Shown: positions 51,665-61,582, counted from the first letter of the stretch. The stretch is 64,000 nucleotides of DNA from Terrimonas ferruginea DSM 30193 (GCF_000425585.1 NZ_AUDS01000010.1:62001-126000); one strand, 5' to 3'. Made by a program: numbers and translations. The notes: generated from the sequence alone by a model not told the origin.

Positions 51665-54310
51665 ATGATGACCAGCACCGCCATAAGACAGACATTCCTG
51701 GATTTCTTCCGGAGCAAAGGCCATGAGATCGTGCCTTCTGCCCCCATTGTTGTGAAAAATGACCCGACCCTCATGTTCACCAATGCAGGCATGAACCAGT
51801 TCAAAGATTATTTCCTCGGCAACCGCAAACCCGCCAGCGCCCGGGTGGCGGATACACAAAAATGTCTCCGTGTCAGCGGCAAACATAACGACCTGGAAGA
51901 GGTGGGCGTGGATACCTATCACCATACCATGTTCGAAATGCTGGGCAACTGGAGCTTTGGCAATCCGGACGCACCGGAAGAGGGCTATTTTAAAAAAGAA
52001 GCCATCGCCTGGAGCTGGGAACTGCTCACCGAAGTATATAAACTCGATAAGGAACGCCTTTATGTAACCATTTTTGAAGGCGATAGCGAACAAGGACTGG
52101 AACGCGACAACGAGTCCTTTAACGAGTGGAAAAAATACATTGCGGAGGAACGCATTTTACTGGGAAATAAAAAAGACAATTTCTGGGAAATGGGTGATAC
52201 CGGCCCTTGCGGTCCCTGTACTGAAATACACGTCGACTGCCGCACGGATGCCGAGCGCGCAGCCACTCCCGGTAAAGACCTCGTGAACGCCGACCATCCG
52301 CAGGTGATTGAAATATGGAACAACGTATTCATTCAATTCAACCGCTTAAAAGATAAAAGCCTCGAGCTGTTGCCTGCCCGTCACGTAGATACCGGCATGG
52401 GCTTCGAGCGGCTTGTGCGTGTGTTGCAAGGCAAAACATCCAACTACGATACAGACGTATTCACCGGCACCATTGCCGAAGTAGAAAAGATCACCGGTCG
52501 CAAATATGATTTCAGCGACAGCCATGAGGCGGTTGCCTTCCGCGTACTGGCCGATCATATCCGCGCCATCAGCTTTACCATTGCCGACGGACAATTGCCT
52601 TCGAATACGGCTGCCGGTTATGTAATCCGCCGTATTCTGCGCCGTGCGGTACGGTATTATTATTCTTATCTCGATCATAAAACGCCGTTGCTGTTTCACC
52701 TGGTGCCGGTGATCGCTGCGCAATTTGCCGGCGTGTTCACAGAGCTCGATCAACAAAAAGAATTTGTAGGACGCGTGATCCGCGAAGAAGAAGAAGCTTT
52801 CCTGCGCACGCTGGAAAAGGGGTTGAAAAAAATCGACGACGTGATGGCGGCAAGCAAAACCGGCGTCATCGACGGCGAGAGCGCCTTTGAACTGCTCGAC
52901 ACTTACGGATTTCCGATCGACCTTACCAGGTTGATCGCCTCTGAAAATAAACTCACGGTTGACGAACCCGCCTATGAAGCGGCGCTGCAACGCCAGAAAG
53001 ACCGCTCACGTGCGGCCACCGCCATCGATACTGAAGACTGGATAGAAATCAATAAGGCCGACAAAACAAGTTTCGTCGGCTATACTGATCTCCAAACTGA
53101 AACACAGGTAGTGAAATACCGGAAAGTAAAGGCCAAAGGCAAAGAACAATATCAACTGGTATTGGAAACAACGCCGTTTTATGCAGAAAGCGGCGGCCAG
53201 GCCGGCGACACCGGTGTACTGCGTTTCGGCGAACAGACAGTGCCGGTTGTCAACACCAAAAAAGAGAATGATCTCTTTATTCATTTTACCGACATACTAC
53301 CGGAAGATATCACGGCACCTGTAAAAGCCGAAGTAAATGCAGCAAAACGTCTTGTGATTACTTATAATCACACGGCCACCCACCTGCTGCATGCTGCGCT
53401 TCGCCAGGTATTGGGTACGCATGTGGCACAGAAAGGATCATTGGTATCGGCCGATACCCTGCGTTTCGACTTCTCGCATTTTTCCAAAATGACGGAGGAA
53501 GAGATCCGTCAGGTTGAAGACATCGTGAATGAAAAAATCCGTCAGAATATTCCTGTTGTGATCCGTGAAATGCCGAAAGAAGAGGCGATGCAATCAGGCG
53601 CCACAGCGTTGTTCGGAGAAAAATATGGCGATATGGTGCGTGTGGTAACCATCGATCCTTCTTACTCGGTAGAACTTTGCGGAGGCACGCACGTTGCCAG
53701 CACCGGCATGATCGGTTTATTTACCATCGTGGCAGAATCGGCCGTGGCCGCAGGTGTACGCCGTATCGAAGCATTGACCGGAGCAGAAGCCTTTCAATCA
53801 CTGCGTGAAAAAGCCACCCAATTCAAACAGATCGGTGAATTGCTGAAATCACGCGAGCCGCTGAAGAACGTGGAGAAACTGATGGAAGACAAATCTGCGT
53901 TAGAAAAAAAGATTGAAAGCTTCGAAGCTAAACAGGTAACACAATTACGCCAGGAACTATTACACAAAGTGGAAAAGGTTGGCGGCATCGATTTTATCGG
54001 AGCACAGGTAGAAGTAGGCAATGCAGATAATCTGAAAAAATTATCGCTTGAACTCAAACCGCTGCTTGCTGCGGATCACCTGATCGTGCTGGCCGCTGTT
54101 ATCGGTGGTAAACCATCGGTGTCACTGGCTGTATCGGAAAGCCTGAATGAAACACGCGGCTGGGATGCCGTGAAAATCATCAAAGAAAAAGTAGCCGGCC
54201 TCATCAAAGGTGGCGGCGGTGGACAGAAAACGCTGGCGTCAGCGGGAGGTCAGGATGCAGGTCAGTTGCCGCAGGTAATGCAGGCCGTAAAGGAGCTGGC
54301 AGCCGGTTAA
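51665..54310 (+). CDS. alaS: Alanyl-tRNA synthetase
   Basis: 881 residues (the second ATG at 51668 is an equally likely start). Class II catalytic core: FLDFFRSKGHEIVPSAPIV, PTLMFTNAGMNQFKDYFLG, HHTMFEMLGNWSFG; the editing domain has HTATHLLHAALR and CGGTHVASTG zinc motifs; the C-terminal part with a coiled coil and C-Ala domain ends GGGGQKTLASAGGQ. It charges tRNA-Ala and edits Ser/Gly errors. Confidence 0.97.
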   Translation: MMTSTAIRQTFLDFFRSKGHEIVPSAPIVVKNDPTLMFTNAGMNQFKDYFLGNRKPASARVADTQKCLRVSGKHNDLEEVGVDTYHHTMFEMLGNWSFGNPDAPEEGYFKKEAIAWSWELLTEVYKLDKERLYVTIFEGDSEQGLERDNESFNEWKKYIAEERILLGNKKDNFWEMGDTGPCGPCTEIHVDCRTDAERAATPGKDLVNADHPQVIEIWNNVFIQFNRLKDKSLELLPARHVDTGMGFERLVRVLQGKTSNYDTDVFTGTIAEVEKITGRKYDFSDSHEAVAFRVLADHIRAISFTIADGQLPSNTAAGYVIRRILRRAVRYYYSYLDHKTPLLFHLVPVIAAQFAGVFTELDQQKEFVGRVIREEEEAFLRTLEKGLKKIDDVMAASKTGVIDGESAFELLDTYGFPIDLTRLIASENKLTVDEPAYEAALQRQKDRSRAATAIDTEDWIEINKADKTSFVGYTDLQTETQVVKYRKVKAKGKEQYQLVLETTPFYAESGGQAGDTGVLRFGEQTVPVVNTKKENDLFIHFTDILPEDITAPVKAEVNAAKRLVITYNHTATHLLHAALRQVLGTHVAQKGSLVSADTLRFDFSHFSKMTEEEIRQVEDIVNEKIRQNIPVVIREMPKEEAMQSGATALFGEKYGDMVRVVTIDPSYSVELCGGTHVASTGMIGLFTIVAESAVAAGVRRIEALTGAEAFQSLREKATQFKQIGELLKSREPLKNVEKLMEDKSALEKKIESFEAKQVTQLRQELLHKVEKVGGIDFIGAQVEVGNADNLKKLSLELKPLLAADHLIVLAAVIGGKPSVSLAVSESLNETRGWDAVKIIKEKVAGLIKGGGGGQKTLASAGGQDAGQLPQVMQAVKELAAG

Positions 54311-54445
54311 TTAAATACTGGAGAATTTTTCCTGCTCTTCTTCCACACGCAGGCGCGCCTGGCGCGACTCACGCATTTTTTGACGGGCAAAAAATATAGA
54401 GGTGCCGAAAAGTGCAACAGATATGATGAATATGAATAATTCCAT
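54311..54445 (-). CDS. Small single-pass membrane peptide (44 aa)
   Basis: A 44-codon ORF, ATG at 54445, stop directly abutting the alaS stop. It encodes an N-terminal membrane helix (MELFIFIISVALFGTSIFFA) and a charged tail (RQKMRESRQA, EEEQEK). Hydrophobic start followed by a basic then acidic tail is a plausible real microprotein rather than a shadow frame. It resembles in size small inner-membrane subunits of larger complexes, but I do not recognise a family. Confidence 0.55.
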   Translation of the reverse strand: MELFIFIISVALFGTSIFFARQKMRESRQARLRVEEEQEKFSSI

Positions 54446-54548
54446 AAGAGTTAGTGCTTAAGTATAATGGTCTGGCAAAAGTCTGTAATAAAAATTAATT
54501 TTTAGTTCATTCCGGCATGGAAATGCACTAAGGATTTACACTACCCAA

Positions 54549-55064
54549 ATGATCGTAAAAACACATAATCTTTACCTGCGCCGGTTTACTGCCGATGAAG
54601 CGTTGCTGATCCTCGATCTGAATGCCGATTCAGCCGTTACGCAGTACACCCACGATCCGATCCGCGATATTGTACATGCAGAAGAAATATTACACCAGGT
54701 AATAATACCGCAGTACGAGAGAGGACTCGGTCGTTGGGCTGTTTTTCTGGCAGAAACCAATGCCTTTATGGGATGGTGCGGGCTGAAATACCGCCCGGAA
54801 CTGGATGAAGTAGACCTCGGCTACCGTTATCATAAAGCGTTCTGGGGCAAGGGATATGCAACCGAAGCTGCCAGGGCCAGCCTGGAGTATGGCTTCAACG
54901 AGGCAAAGCTGCAGCGCATCGTCGGAAGAGCCGAACATGCCAATATCGGCTCGCTCAAAGTACTGGAGAAATCCGGTATGCAATATATAGGGGATGAAAC
55001 AGTCGATGGATGCGACGTGCGCACCTACGAGGCACTGGCTGTTAATTTTATTAAAGAACTTTAA
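54549..55064 (+). CDS. GNAT-family N-acetyltransferase (RimJ/RimL-like)
   Basis: 171 residues. LYLRRFTADEALLILDLNAD and GWCGLKYRPELDEVDLGYRY are typical; the acetyl-CoA loop is FWGKGYATEAARASLEYGF; then VGRAEHANIGSLKVLEKSGM. It transfers acetyl from acetyl-CoA to an amine, perhaps a protein N-terminus; substrate unknown. Confidence 0.9.
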   Translation: MIVKTHNLYLRRFTADEALLILDLNADSAVTQYTHDPIRDIVHAEEILHQVIIPQYERGLGRWAVFLAETNAFMGWCGLKYRPELDEVDLGYRYHKAFWGKGYATEAARASLEYGFNEAKLQRIVGRAEHANIGSLKVLEKSGMQYIGDETVDGCDVRTYEALAVNFIKEL

Positions 55065-55077
55065 CATTTCCGAAGTC

Positions 55078-55129
55078 TTTCGTATTTCAGAAATGTGTTT
55101 ATATTTGATCTACGAAAAAAAACGTAGAT
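55078..55129 (+). promoter_or_regulatory. Promoter plus 5' hairpin for the PDZ protein
   Basis: TTTC at 55078-55081, then 18 nt, then an exact TATATTTG -7 box at 55100-55107. Immediately downstream is an inverted repeat, ATCTACG (55108-55114) and CGTAGAT (55123-55129) around eight A. It may be an operator at the start site or a 5'-terminal mRNA hairpin. Confidence 0.5.
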
Positions 55130-55134
55130 AAATC

Positions 55135-56127
55135 ATGATACAACGAATCAAAACATCCATCAAGCCGCTGCTGGCACTTGGTCTTACTGCTTTCCTTTTG
55201 CCTGGCGCGCTCCATGCCCAATCCGATTCCAATAGCCGTAATGAGCGCATTGTCATTCTCCGCCCTGCCGACAGCAAAGAGAAGCTGACCATAGAGGTTG
55301 ACGGCGACAAAGTAACCGTTAACGGCAAAGAAGTGGACAAAGGCGATACACCCAAAGGCGTATCGGTATCCCGCACCCGCGTGAACAACCGTACCGTAAC
55401 AGGTGGTGGAATGACCATTACAAGCGATGGCAACGAGCTGGCCGACGTAATCGTTACCGGTTATGGCAACAAAGCCATGCTGGGCGTTACCACACAATCA
55501 GATACCAAAGGAGCCAAAATAATTTCCGTCATCAAAGGGGCCGGTGCCGAAAAAGCAGGCATCAAAGTAGGAGACATCGTTACACGCATTGACAACGCCA
55601 AAGTTGAAAAAGCAGACGATATTACCAAGGCCATTAAAGACAGAAAAACAGGGGACAAAGTAGCCGTTACTTTTCTCCGCGACGGGAAAGAGCAGAAAGT
55701 AACAGCCGAACTTACCAAATGGAGAGGGGTGGCTTACAGCTATAACTTCGATGACATGGCCCGTACATTTGACATCGATTTCGACAATATTCCTCAACCA
55801 CCAAACCCTCCGGGCGCAACGGTACGTGGTTACTCGTTGTTCAACAGTGCACCCAAGATCGGTCTGTCTGTACAGGATACCGACGATGGTAAAGGCGTAA
55901 AAGTGCTGTCTGTGGAAGATGAATCGGCTGCTTCAAAAGCCGGCCTCAAAGAAGGCGACATCATCCTGCAGGTGGGCGATCGCGAGATTACCGGCACTTC
56001 AGATATTACTAGCCAGATCCGCGATTCACGCACCAAAGCGAGCGTACCCGTGAAAATAAGCCGTAGCGGTAAAACGCAGACAATCGACCTCCGCATGCCC
56101 CGCAAGATCAGAACGGCAGAGCTCTGA
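55135..56127 (+). CDS. Secreted protein with two PDZ domains, no protease domain
   Basis: 330 residues. Signal peptide to LHAQ; a region at about 37-100; PDZ1 at about 108-200 (KIISVIKGAGAEKAGIKVGDIV); PDZ2 at about 235-325 (VKVLSVEDESAASKAGLKEG, DIILQVGDREI). No HtrA-type Ser protease domain is present. Residues 104-111 (DVIVTGYG) resemble the region after the TonB box of SusC proteins. A periplasmic scaffolding or chaperone role is possible. Single gene with its own promoter and terminator. Confidence 0.82.
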   Translation: MIQRIKTSIKPLLALGLTAFLLPGALHAQSDSNSRNERIVILRPADSKEKLTIEVDGDKVTVNGKEVDKGDTPKGVSVSRTRVNNRTVTGGGMTITSDGNELADVIVTGYGNKAMLGVTTQSDTKGAKIISVIKGAGAEKAGIKVGDIVTRIDNAKVEKADDITKAIKDRKTGDKVAVTFLRDGKEQKVTAELTKWRGVAYSYNFDDMARTFDIDFDNIPQPPNPPGATVRGYSLFNSAPKIGLSVQDTDDGKGVKVLSVEDESAASKAGLKEGDIILQVGDREITGTSDITSQIRDSRTKASVPVKISRSGKTQTIDLRMPRKIRTAEL

Positions 56128-56154
56128 TCCGGATTAAAAGATATTTCCCTTAAC

Positions 56155-56187
56155 AAAGCCCCCGCAGAATTGCGGGGGCTTTATTTT
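56155..56187 (+). terminator. Strong terminator after the PDZ gene
   Basis: AAAGCCCCCGCA (56155-56166) pairs with TGCGGGGGCTTT (56171-56182), 12 bp with a GAAT loop, followed by a T-rich tract. Confidence 0.9.
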
Positions 56188-56209
56188 CCGATTTCTGTGC
56201 TCAAACAGC

Positions 56210-56217
56210 TAATTTTG
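56210..56217 (+). promoter_or_regulatory. Candidate -7 box for gatB (TAATTTTG)
   Basis: TAATTTTG matches TAnnTTTG, 10 nt before the gatB ATG, just after the terminator of the preceding gene. Position implies a very short or absent 5' leader. Confidence 0.3.
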
Positions 56218-56227
56218 CTGCACTTTT

Positions 56228-57676
56228 ATGATGAGCCATCCCGAATACGAAATCGTGGTAGGACTGGAAGTGCATGCCCAGTTGCTGACTAATAGTAAAT
56301 TGTTTTGCGGTGACAGCATCGCATTCGGAGCAGCTCCCAATACCAACGTAAGTCCGGTTACACTTGCCCATCCGGGTACTTTACCGGTAATGAACCACCG
56401 GGCTATCGAGCTGGCCGTACGCATCGGCCTCGCCTGCAACTGCACCATCGAGCAGCACAATTATTTCGCCCGCAAGAATTATTTCTATCCCGATCTTCCC
56501 AAAGGCTACCAGATCTCGCAGCACACAACGCCCATCTGCGGCGGCGGTGAAGTGCGGATCAGTGTTTCGGGTGAAGAAAAAACCATACGCCTCAACAGGA
56601 TTCATCTCGAAGAAGATGCCGGCAAAAGCATCCACGATGCCAATCCCGACTTTACCGCCGTGGACCTCAACAGGGCCGGCACGCCGTTGGTAGAGATCGT
56701 GAGCGAACCGGATATCCGCAGCAGCGATGAAGCTTTTGCCTACCTCACCGTGCTGCGCCAATGGGTGCGTTACCTCGAAGTATGCGACGGCAACATGGAA
56801 GAAGGCAGTCTCCGCTGCGATGCCAATATTTCCGTTCGCAAAAAAGGTGACACACGCCTCGGCACAAAAGTAGAGGTGAAAAACCTGAACTCCATCCGCA
56901 ACGTTAAAAGAGCTATCGACGCAGAAGCGGTCCGCCTTACAGCGATGTTGGAAAACGGTGAAACCATCATCCAGCAAACGCGTGGCTTCGATGTCAACAG
57001 CGGCACCACCTACGCTATCCGTGATAAAGAAGATGCAGACGACTACCGTTATTTTGCGGACCCCGATCTCACACCGTTCGTGCTCGAAACAGCCGAGATC
57101 GACCGCATCCGCGAAGCACTGCCCGCGCTGCCCGAAGCCCGCATCCTGCATTATACGCAGGCATTGGGACTAACCGAATATGACGCAGGCGTGCTCACGG
57201 AAGAAAGAAATTTTGCAGAATATTTTGAATCGGTCACACAGCATACTACGTACTATAAATCAGCAGCCAACTGGATGCTGGGCCCGGTGAAATCCTGGCT
57301 CAACGAACCGGGGCGTCAACTCGCAAACTTCCCGCTTGCACCGGCTAAACTGGCTGCATTGCTGGAATGCGTGGAAAAAGGGCAACTCAGTTTTTCAATA
57401 GCCTCTTCCCGGTTGTTTGAAAAGCTGCTGGATCAGCCTGATGCGGAACCATTGGAATTGGCCCGCTCGTTGAACCTGTTGCAGGACTCCGACGCGTCTT
57501 CGCTCGAACCGGTGATCGATGCTGTGCTGGCGAAATTTCCGGACAAGGTCGAAGCTTACCGCAAAGGGAAAAAAGGATTACTCGCCTTGTTTGTCGGGGA
57601 AGTAATGAAACAGTCAAGAGGAAAGGCCGACCCCCGTGTAACCAATGAACTGCTGCTGGAAAAGCTTAAATCCTGA
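56228..57676 (+). CDS. gatB: Asp/Glu-tRNA amidotransferase subunit B
   Basis: 482 residues. YEIVVGLEVHAQLLTNSKLFC at the start, HPGTLPVMN, the YFYPDLPKGYQISQ motif, and a C-terminal YqeY-like tail. With GatA and GatC, not in the window, it converts Glu-tRNA-Gln or Asp-tRNA-Asn to the amidated form. A second ATG 3 nt downstream is an alternative start. Confidence 0.96.
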   Translation: MMSHPEYEIVVGLEVHAQLLTNSKLFCGDSIAFGAAPNTNVSPVTLAHPGTLPVMNHRAIELAVRIGLACNCTIEQHNYFARKNYFYPDLPKGYQISQHTTPICGGGEVRISVSGEEKTIRLNRIHLEEDAGKSIHDANPDFTAVDLNRAGTPLVEIVSEPDIRSSDEAFAYLTVLRQWVRYLEVCDGNMEEGSLRCDANISVRKKGDTRLGTKVEVKNLNSIRNVKRAIDAEAVRLTAMLENGETIIQQTRGFDVNSGTTYAIRDKEDADDYRYFADPDLTPFVLETAEIDRIREALPALPEARILHYTQALGLTEYDAGVLTEERNFAEYFESVTQHTTYYKSAANWMLGPVKSWLNEPGRQLANFPLAPAKLAALLECVEKGQLSFSIASSRLFEKLLDQPDAEPLELARSLNLLQDSDASSLEPVIDAVLAKFPDKVEAYRKGKKGLLALFVGEVMKQSRGKADPRVTNELLLEKLKS

Positions 57677-57700
57677 CGGACTCAGTTAAAGCGTAAAAAC

Positions 57701-58879
57701 ATGATGAAACAATTATTGATAGGATTAGGGATCGTTATCACCCTTCTTTCCTGTGGCGCGAAAGATACCGGTACGGCCAAAACATCCGTACACGGACGTA
57801 TTTCCGGCAGCAAGGCTAAAATGGTATACCTCGAAGAAGTGCCCCTGGGTTCCATGAATCCGCAGGTGGTGGATTCGGCGAAGCTGGACAAAGACGGCAG
57901 CTTTACCTTGCATTCGCAGGCGGCTGAAGCAACGCTGCTCAATCTACGCCTCGATCAATTTTCCTTCCCCATACTTTCTCTTGTAAACGATACCAGCGAG
58001 GTGGATGTTACCGTGCGCATGAACGATCAGCAGCCTGATTTTGCCAGCGACTACGATGTAAAAGGTTCACCGGCCAGTCAGCGGATGAAAGATTATATCG
58101 TAAAGGTGACGGGTTACCTGCAGGATATTTACCGCGATGCAGTGACCTTCGACAGCCTCCGCAAACAACCCGGTACCGATAGCTTGCAGGCAGTGGCTAC
58201 CGGCAGAAAAAGACAAACAGCCACTAAACTCCGTGAATATGCTTTTGCTACAGTGCAGGAAGCCAACAATCCGGCCTTGTCTGTTTTTGCCTTGACCTAT
58301 TATCTTTCTGCGGCGGGCAACCAGGCTTATGAACTGGAGCCGGTTTCCGACGAAGAGCTGGATAAGGTAATCGCCGACCTGGTGAAACGTTATCCCGCTC
58401 ACAAAGCATTGGCTGCTTTGAAAAAATCAATGGACGATGCCAATGCACAAAAACCGGCATCGCTGGTAGGCCGGCCCGCTCCTGAGTTTACCCTGCCGGA
58501 TGTGAACGGTAAACAGGTAAGCCTGAACTCCTTCCGTGGTAAATATTTGCTGGTTGATTTCTGGGCCAGTTGGTGCGGTCCCTGCCGCCGTGAGAACCCG
58601 AATGTGGTAAAAGCGTTCCAGCAATTCAAAGACAAGAACTTTACGATTCTGGGCGTGTCGCTTGATGAAACGAAAGAGGCCTGGATGAAAGCCATTGTGC
58701 AGGATCAGCTCAAATGGACCCAGGTAAGCGATCTCAAACACTGGGAAAGCAGTGTAGTTGGTCTTTATGGCATTCAGGGCATTCCCTATAATGTATTGCT
58801 CGATCCGGACGGCAAGGTCATTGCTGAAAACCTTACCGGCAGCAGCCTTGAGCGAAAGCTTTCGGAAGTGCTGAAATAA
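57701..58879 (+). CDS. TlpA-like thioredoxin lipoprotein with DUF4369 domain
   Basis: 392 residues. Lipobox LLSC at about 15-18, an N-terminal DUF4369 beta domain (VHGRISGSKAKMVYLEEVPL), a helical linker, and a C-terminal AhpC/TlpA thioredoxin domain with the CGPC active site in FWASWCGPCRRENP and cis-Pro GIQGIPYNVLL. It likely reduces periplasmic disulfides. It lies 24 nt after gatB, so may be transcribed with it. Confidence 0.9.
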   Translation: MMKQLLIGLGIVITLLSCGAKDTGTAKTSVHGRISGSKAKMVYLEEVPLGSMNPQVVDSAKLDKDGSFTLHSQAAEATLLNLRLDQFSFPILSLVNDTSEVDVTVRMNDQQPDFASDYDVKGSPASQRMKDYIVKVTGYLQDIYRDAVTFDSLRKQPGTDSLQAVATGRKRQTATKLREYAFATVQEANNPALSVFALTYYLSAAGNQAYELEPVSDEELDKVIADLVKRYPAHKALAALKKSMDDANAQKPASLVGRPAPEFTLPDVNGKQVSLNSFRGKYLLVDFWASWCGPCRRENPNVVKAFQQFKDKNFTILGVSLDETKEAWMKAIVQDQLKWTQVSDLKHWESSVVGLYGIQGIPYNVLLDPDGKVIAENLTGSSLERKLSEVLK

Positions 58880-58912
58880 CATCCTTTACTGATATATCTA
58901 AATTGAACGTTC

Positions 58913-61381
58913 ATGTGGCGTAAACTTGGTCAGTTTATACTGAAATTCCGTTTCCCCCTTTTAACCATTCTTTTACTGTCTACAGCCTTGATGGCTTATT
59001 GGGCCAGTAAAGTGGGTATGAGTTATGAATTTACCAGGGCCATTCCTACCAATCACCCGGCTAACATTACATACCAGGAGTTCAAAAAGAAATATGGTGA
59101 AGATGGCAACCTGCTGGTGATCGGTATTCAAACGGATAAGTTATTCACAGAAAAGATGTTCAACAGCTATGCGGAACTCAACCGCTCGCTGAAAAAAATA
59201 AAAGGGGTGGAAGATATCGTCAGCGTTCCCGGTGCGGTGAACCTGGTGAAAGACTCTGCTACGGAACGGCTCCGCGCAGTGCCATTGTTCCCCGATACAC
59301 CACTGAACCAGGCGCAGCTCGACAGTGCCGCCAATGTATTTTACAGCCTGCCGTTTTACAAAGGACTTCTATACAATGCCGACACGAAAGCTTACCTGAT
59401 GGGTGTGCGCCTCAACAAGGGGCTGATGAGTACTCCCAAACGTAATGAGGTAACGGCCGCTATTGAAGCAGAAGCACTCGCATTCGGACAGGCACATCAA
59501 CTGGATATAAAGTTCAGTGGTCTTCCCTTTATCCGTACACAGATGTCGACACGTATTGCCAATGAAATGAAATGGTTCCTGTTCGCTTCGGTCATATTGT
59601 CGGCGATTATCCTGCTGGTGTTTTTCCGTTCGATAAGTGCCATGGTATTGTCCCTGGGTGTGGTGATCATTGGTGTGTTGTGGAGTTTAGGTACCATGCA
59701 TTTGCTGGGCTATAGCATTACCTTGTTAACTGCATTAATCCCACCGCTGATCGTGGTAATCGGTATACCCAACTGTATTTACTTCCTGAATAAATACCAT
59801 ACGAGCTGGCAATACCTGAAAGGTGATGCCAGCATAACAAACGATAAGGAACGCAAACAAAAGGCGCTGGTAAACATGGTGAGCCGCATGGGTATCGTGA
59901 CGTTGTTCTGTAACCTGGCGGCGGCGATCGGATTTGCGGTATTTGCCTTAACGAAGAGTGAGATTTTGCAAGAATTTGGTGTGGTTTCGGGTATCAATAT
60001 CATGCTGCTGTTTTTCATTTCCCTGGTATTGATTCCTGCTGCGCTCAGTGTGCTGCCGGCACCCAAGAGCCGTCATACCCGTTATCTCGACAATGCGCGC
60101 TTGAAGCGCTGGCTTGACAGGCTGGAGCGTTGGTCGCTCGGCCATAGAAAACTTATCTACGGCATAACGGCATTGTTGCTGATTGCTTCTATTGCCGGTA
60201 TATTCAGGTTGAAGAGTGTGGGATATATGGTGGATGATATTCCGAAGACCGATAAGATCTATACTGACCTGAAATTTTTTGAAACTAACTTCAAAGGCAT
60301 CATGCCATTGGAAATCCTGGTAGATACCAGGAAGAAATTGGGGGTAACAAGAAGCCTCAATAACCTGATGAAGATCGATTCGCTGGCAGGTTATCTCGCG
60401 GCAAAAAAAGAAATAGCACGCCCGCTCAACCTGGGTGAAGGATTGAAATTTGCACGGCAGGCTTTCTTCGATGGCGACAGTGCCAACTACATGATGCCAA
60501 ATGAATACTTATTGCCGGCATTATCGCGTTACCTGAGTGCCAAAGGAGGCGAGGGCGACTCTGCATCGGCGGGTAGCGGCAACAACTTTACACGGTTGGT
60601 AGAAAGTTTCATGGACAGCAGCCGGCAGGAGGCGCGCATCAGCGTGAATATGGCCGATGTTGGCAGCACCAGGCTTCCGGAAATACTGGAAGATGTGCGA
60701 TTGGAGGCAGAACGGCTGTTCAATGCCGACAGCCTGGCTTACCAGCCTTATGCAGACAGCATCCGCCGCACGCAACCGGCCGCCAAATGGCCGGAACTGA
60801 TTGATTCCAGCCGCCTTCAGCGTAAAGCGAATATCAAGCTTACCGGGGCCAGTATCACGTTCCTGGAAGGCAGCCGTTTTATTATCAATGGTCTGAAGGA
60901 AAGTATTTTTTATGCTTTTATCCTGATCGCGCTTTGCATGCTTTACCTGTTCCGTTCGTTCAGGATACTGGTGTGCTCGCTGATCCCGAACCTGATACCG
61001 CTGGTGATCACAGCGGGCGTGATGGGCTGGGCCGGTGTACCGCTGAAACCCTCTACAGTACTGGTTTTCAGCGTAGCATTGGGTATAGCTATCGATATTA
61101 CCATCCGCTTCCTGGTCAATTATAAACAGGAGTTACCGCACCAGGACAATGATCGTAAACGTACGGTGATACAAACCATCCACAGTACGGGTATCAGCAT
61201 CATCTACACATCGCTGGTACTGATTGCGGGATTTGTGATCTTTTGTTTCAGTGGATTCGGGGGTACGCAGGCGCTTGGCTGGCTTACTTCCCTTACGCTG
61301 GTGACGGCTACTTTTACCAACCTTGTGCTGCTTCCGGCGCTGCTGATCAGCCTTAACCGGGATAAAAAACAAAAAAAATAA
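58913..61381 (+). CDS. RND/MMPL-family transporter
   Basis: 822 residues in two repeats: helix 1 at about 15-33, a periplasmic loop, helices at about 222-385, helix at about 420, a second loop to about 655, then a C-terminal bundle (ESIFYAFILIALCMLYLF, SVALGIAIDITIRFLVNY). The Asp in the last bundle (AIDIT) is in the family's proton-relay place. It resembles hopanoid/lipid exporters of the MMPL group. Substrate unknown; unlike the fusion at 479 it has no extra domains. Confidence 0.88.
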   Translation: MWRKLGQFILKFRFPLLTILLLSTALMAYWASKVGMSYEFTRAIPTNHPANITYQEFKKKYGEDGNLLVIGIQTDKLFTEKMFNSYAELNRSLKKIKGVEDIVSVPGAVNLVKDSATERLRAVPLFPDTPLNQAQLDSAANVFYSLPFYKGLLYNADTKAYLMGVRLNKGLMSTPKRNEVTAAIEAEALAFGQAHQLDIKFSGLPFIRTQMSTRIANEMKWFLFASVILSAIILLVFFRSISAMVLSLGVVIIGVLWSLGTMHLLGYSITLLTALIPPLIVVIGIPNCIYFLNKYHTSWQYLKGDASITNDKERKQKALVNMVSRMGIVTLFCNLAAAIGFAVFALTKSEILQEFGVVSGINIMLLFFISLVLIPAALSVLPAPKSRHTRYLDNARLKRWLDRLERWSLGHRKLIYGITALLLIASIAGIFRLKSVGYMVDDIPKTDKIYTDLKFFETNFKGIMPLEILVDTRKKLGVTRSLNNLMKIDSLAGYLAAKKEIARPLNLGEGLKFARQAFFDGDSANYMMPNEYLLPALSRYLSAKGGEGDSASAGSGNNFTRLVESFMDSSRQEARISVNMADVGSTRLPEILEDVRLEAERLFNADSLAYQPYADSIRRTQPAAKWPELIDSSRLQRKANIKLTGASITFLEGSRFIINGLKESIFYAFILIALCMLYLFRSFRILVCSLIPNLIPLVITAGVMGWAGVPLKPSTVLVFSVALGIAIDITIRFLVNYKQELPHQDNDRKRTVIQTIHSTGISIIYTSLVLIAGFVIFCFSGFGGTQALGWLTSLTLVTATFTNLVLLPALLISLNRDKKQKK

Positions 61382-61478
61382 AAAAGCAGGCAGCAAAATG
61401 GGGCATGGCCTTGTCCTAACTATATTTTTGCCGAACCATGCTTTTTTGCGCTTAAGGAGTGAATTATTTGTTTTCGAT

Positions 61479-61511
61479 TTTGGAATTTGTTAAGGAGTTT
61501 TCTTAGTTTTG
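61479..61511 (+). promoter_or_regulatory. Promoter of the second susC gene
   Basis: TTTG at 61479-61482, 21 nt, then an exact TAGTTTTG box at 61504-61511. Both elements and the spacing fit the Bacteroidota consensus. It would give a 5' leader of about 65 nt. A second exact -7 match, TATTTTTG, lies at 61423-61430 without a partner. Confidence 0.6.
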
Positions 61512-61582
61512 ACGATTCTTACTTCTTGAGCAAAGAAAGTTAAGGCCACATTTTCTTTATTTTTTTTAAAAACTAATCGCAA

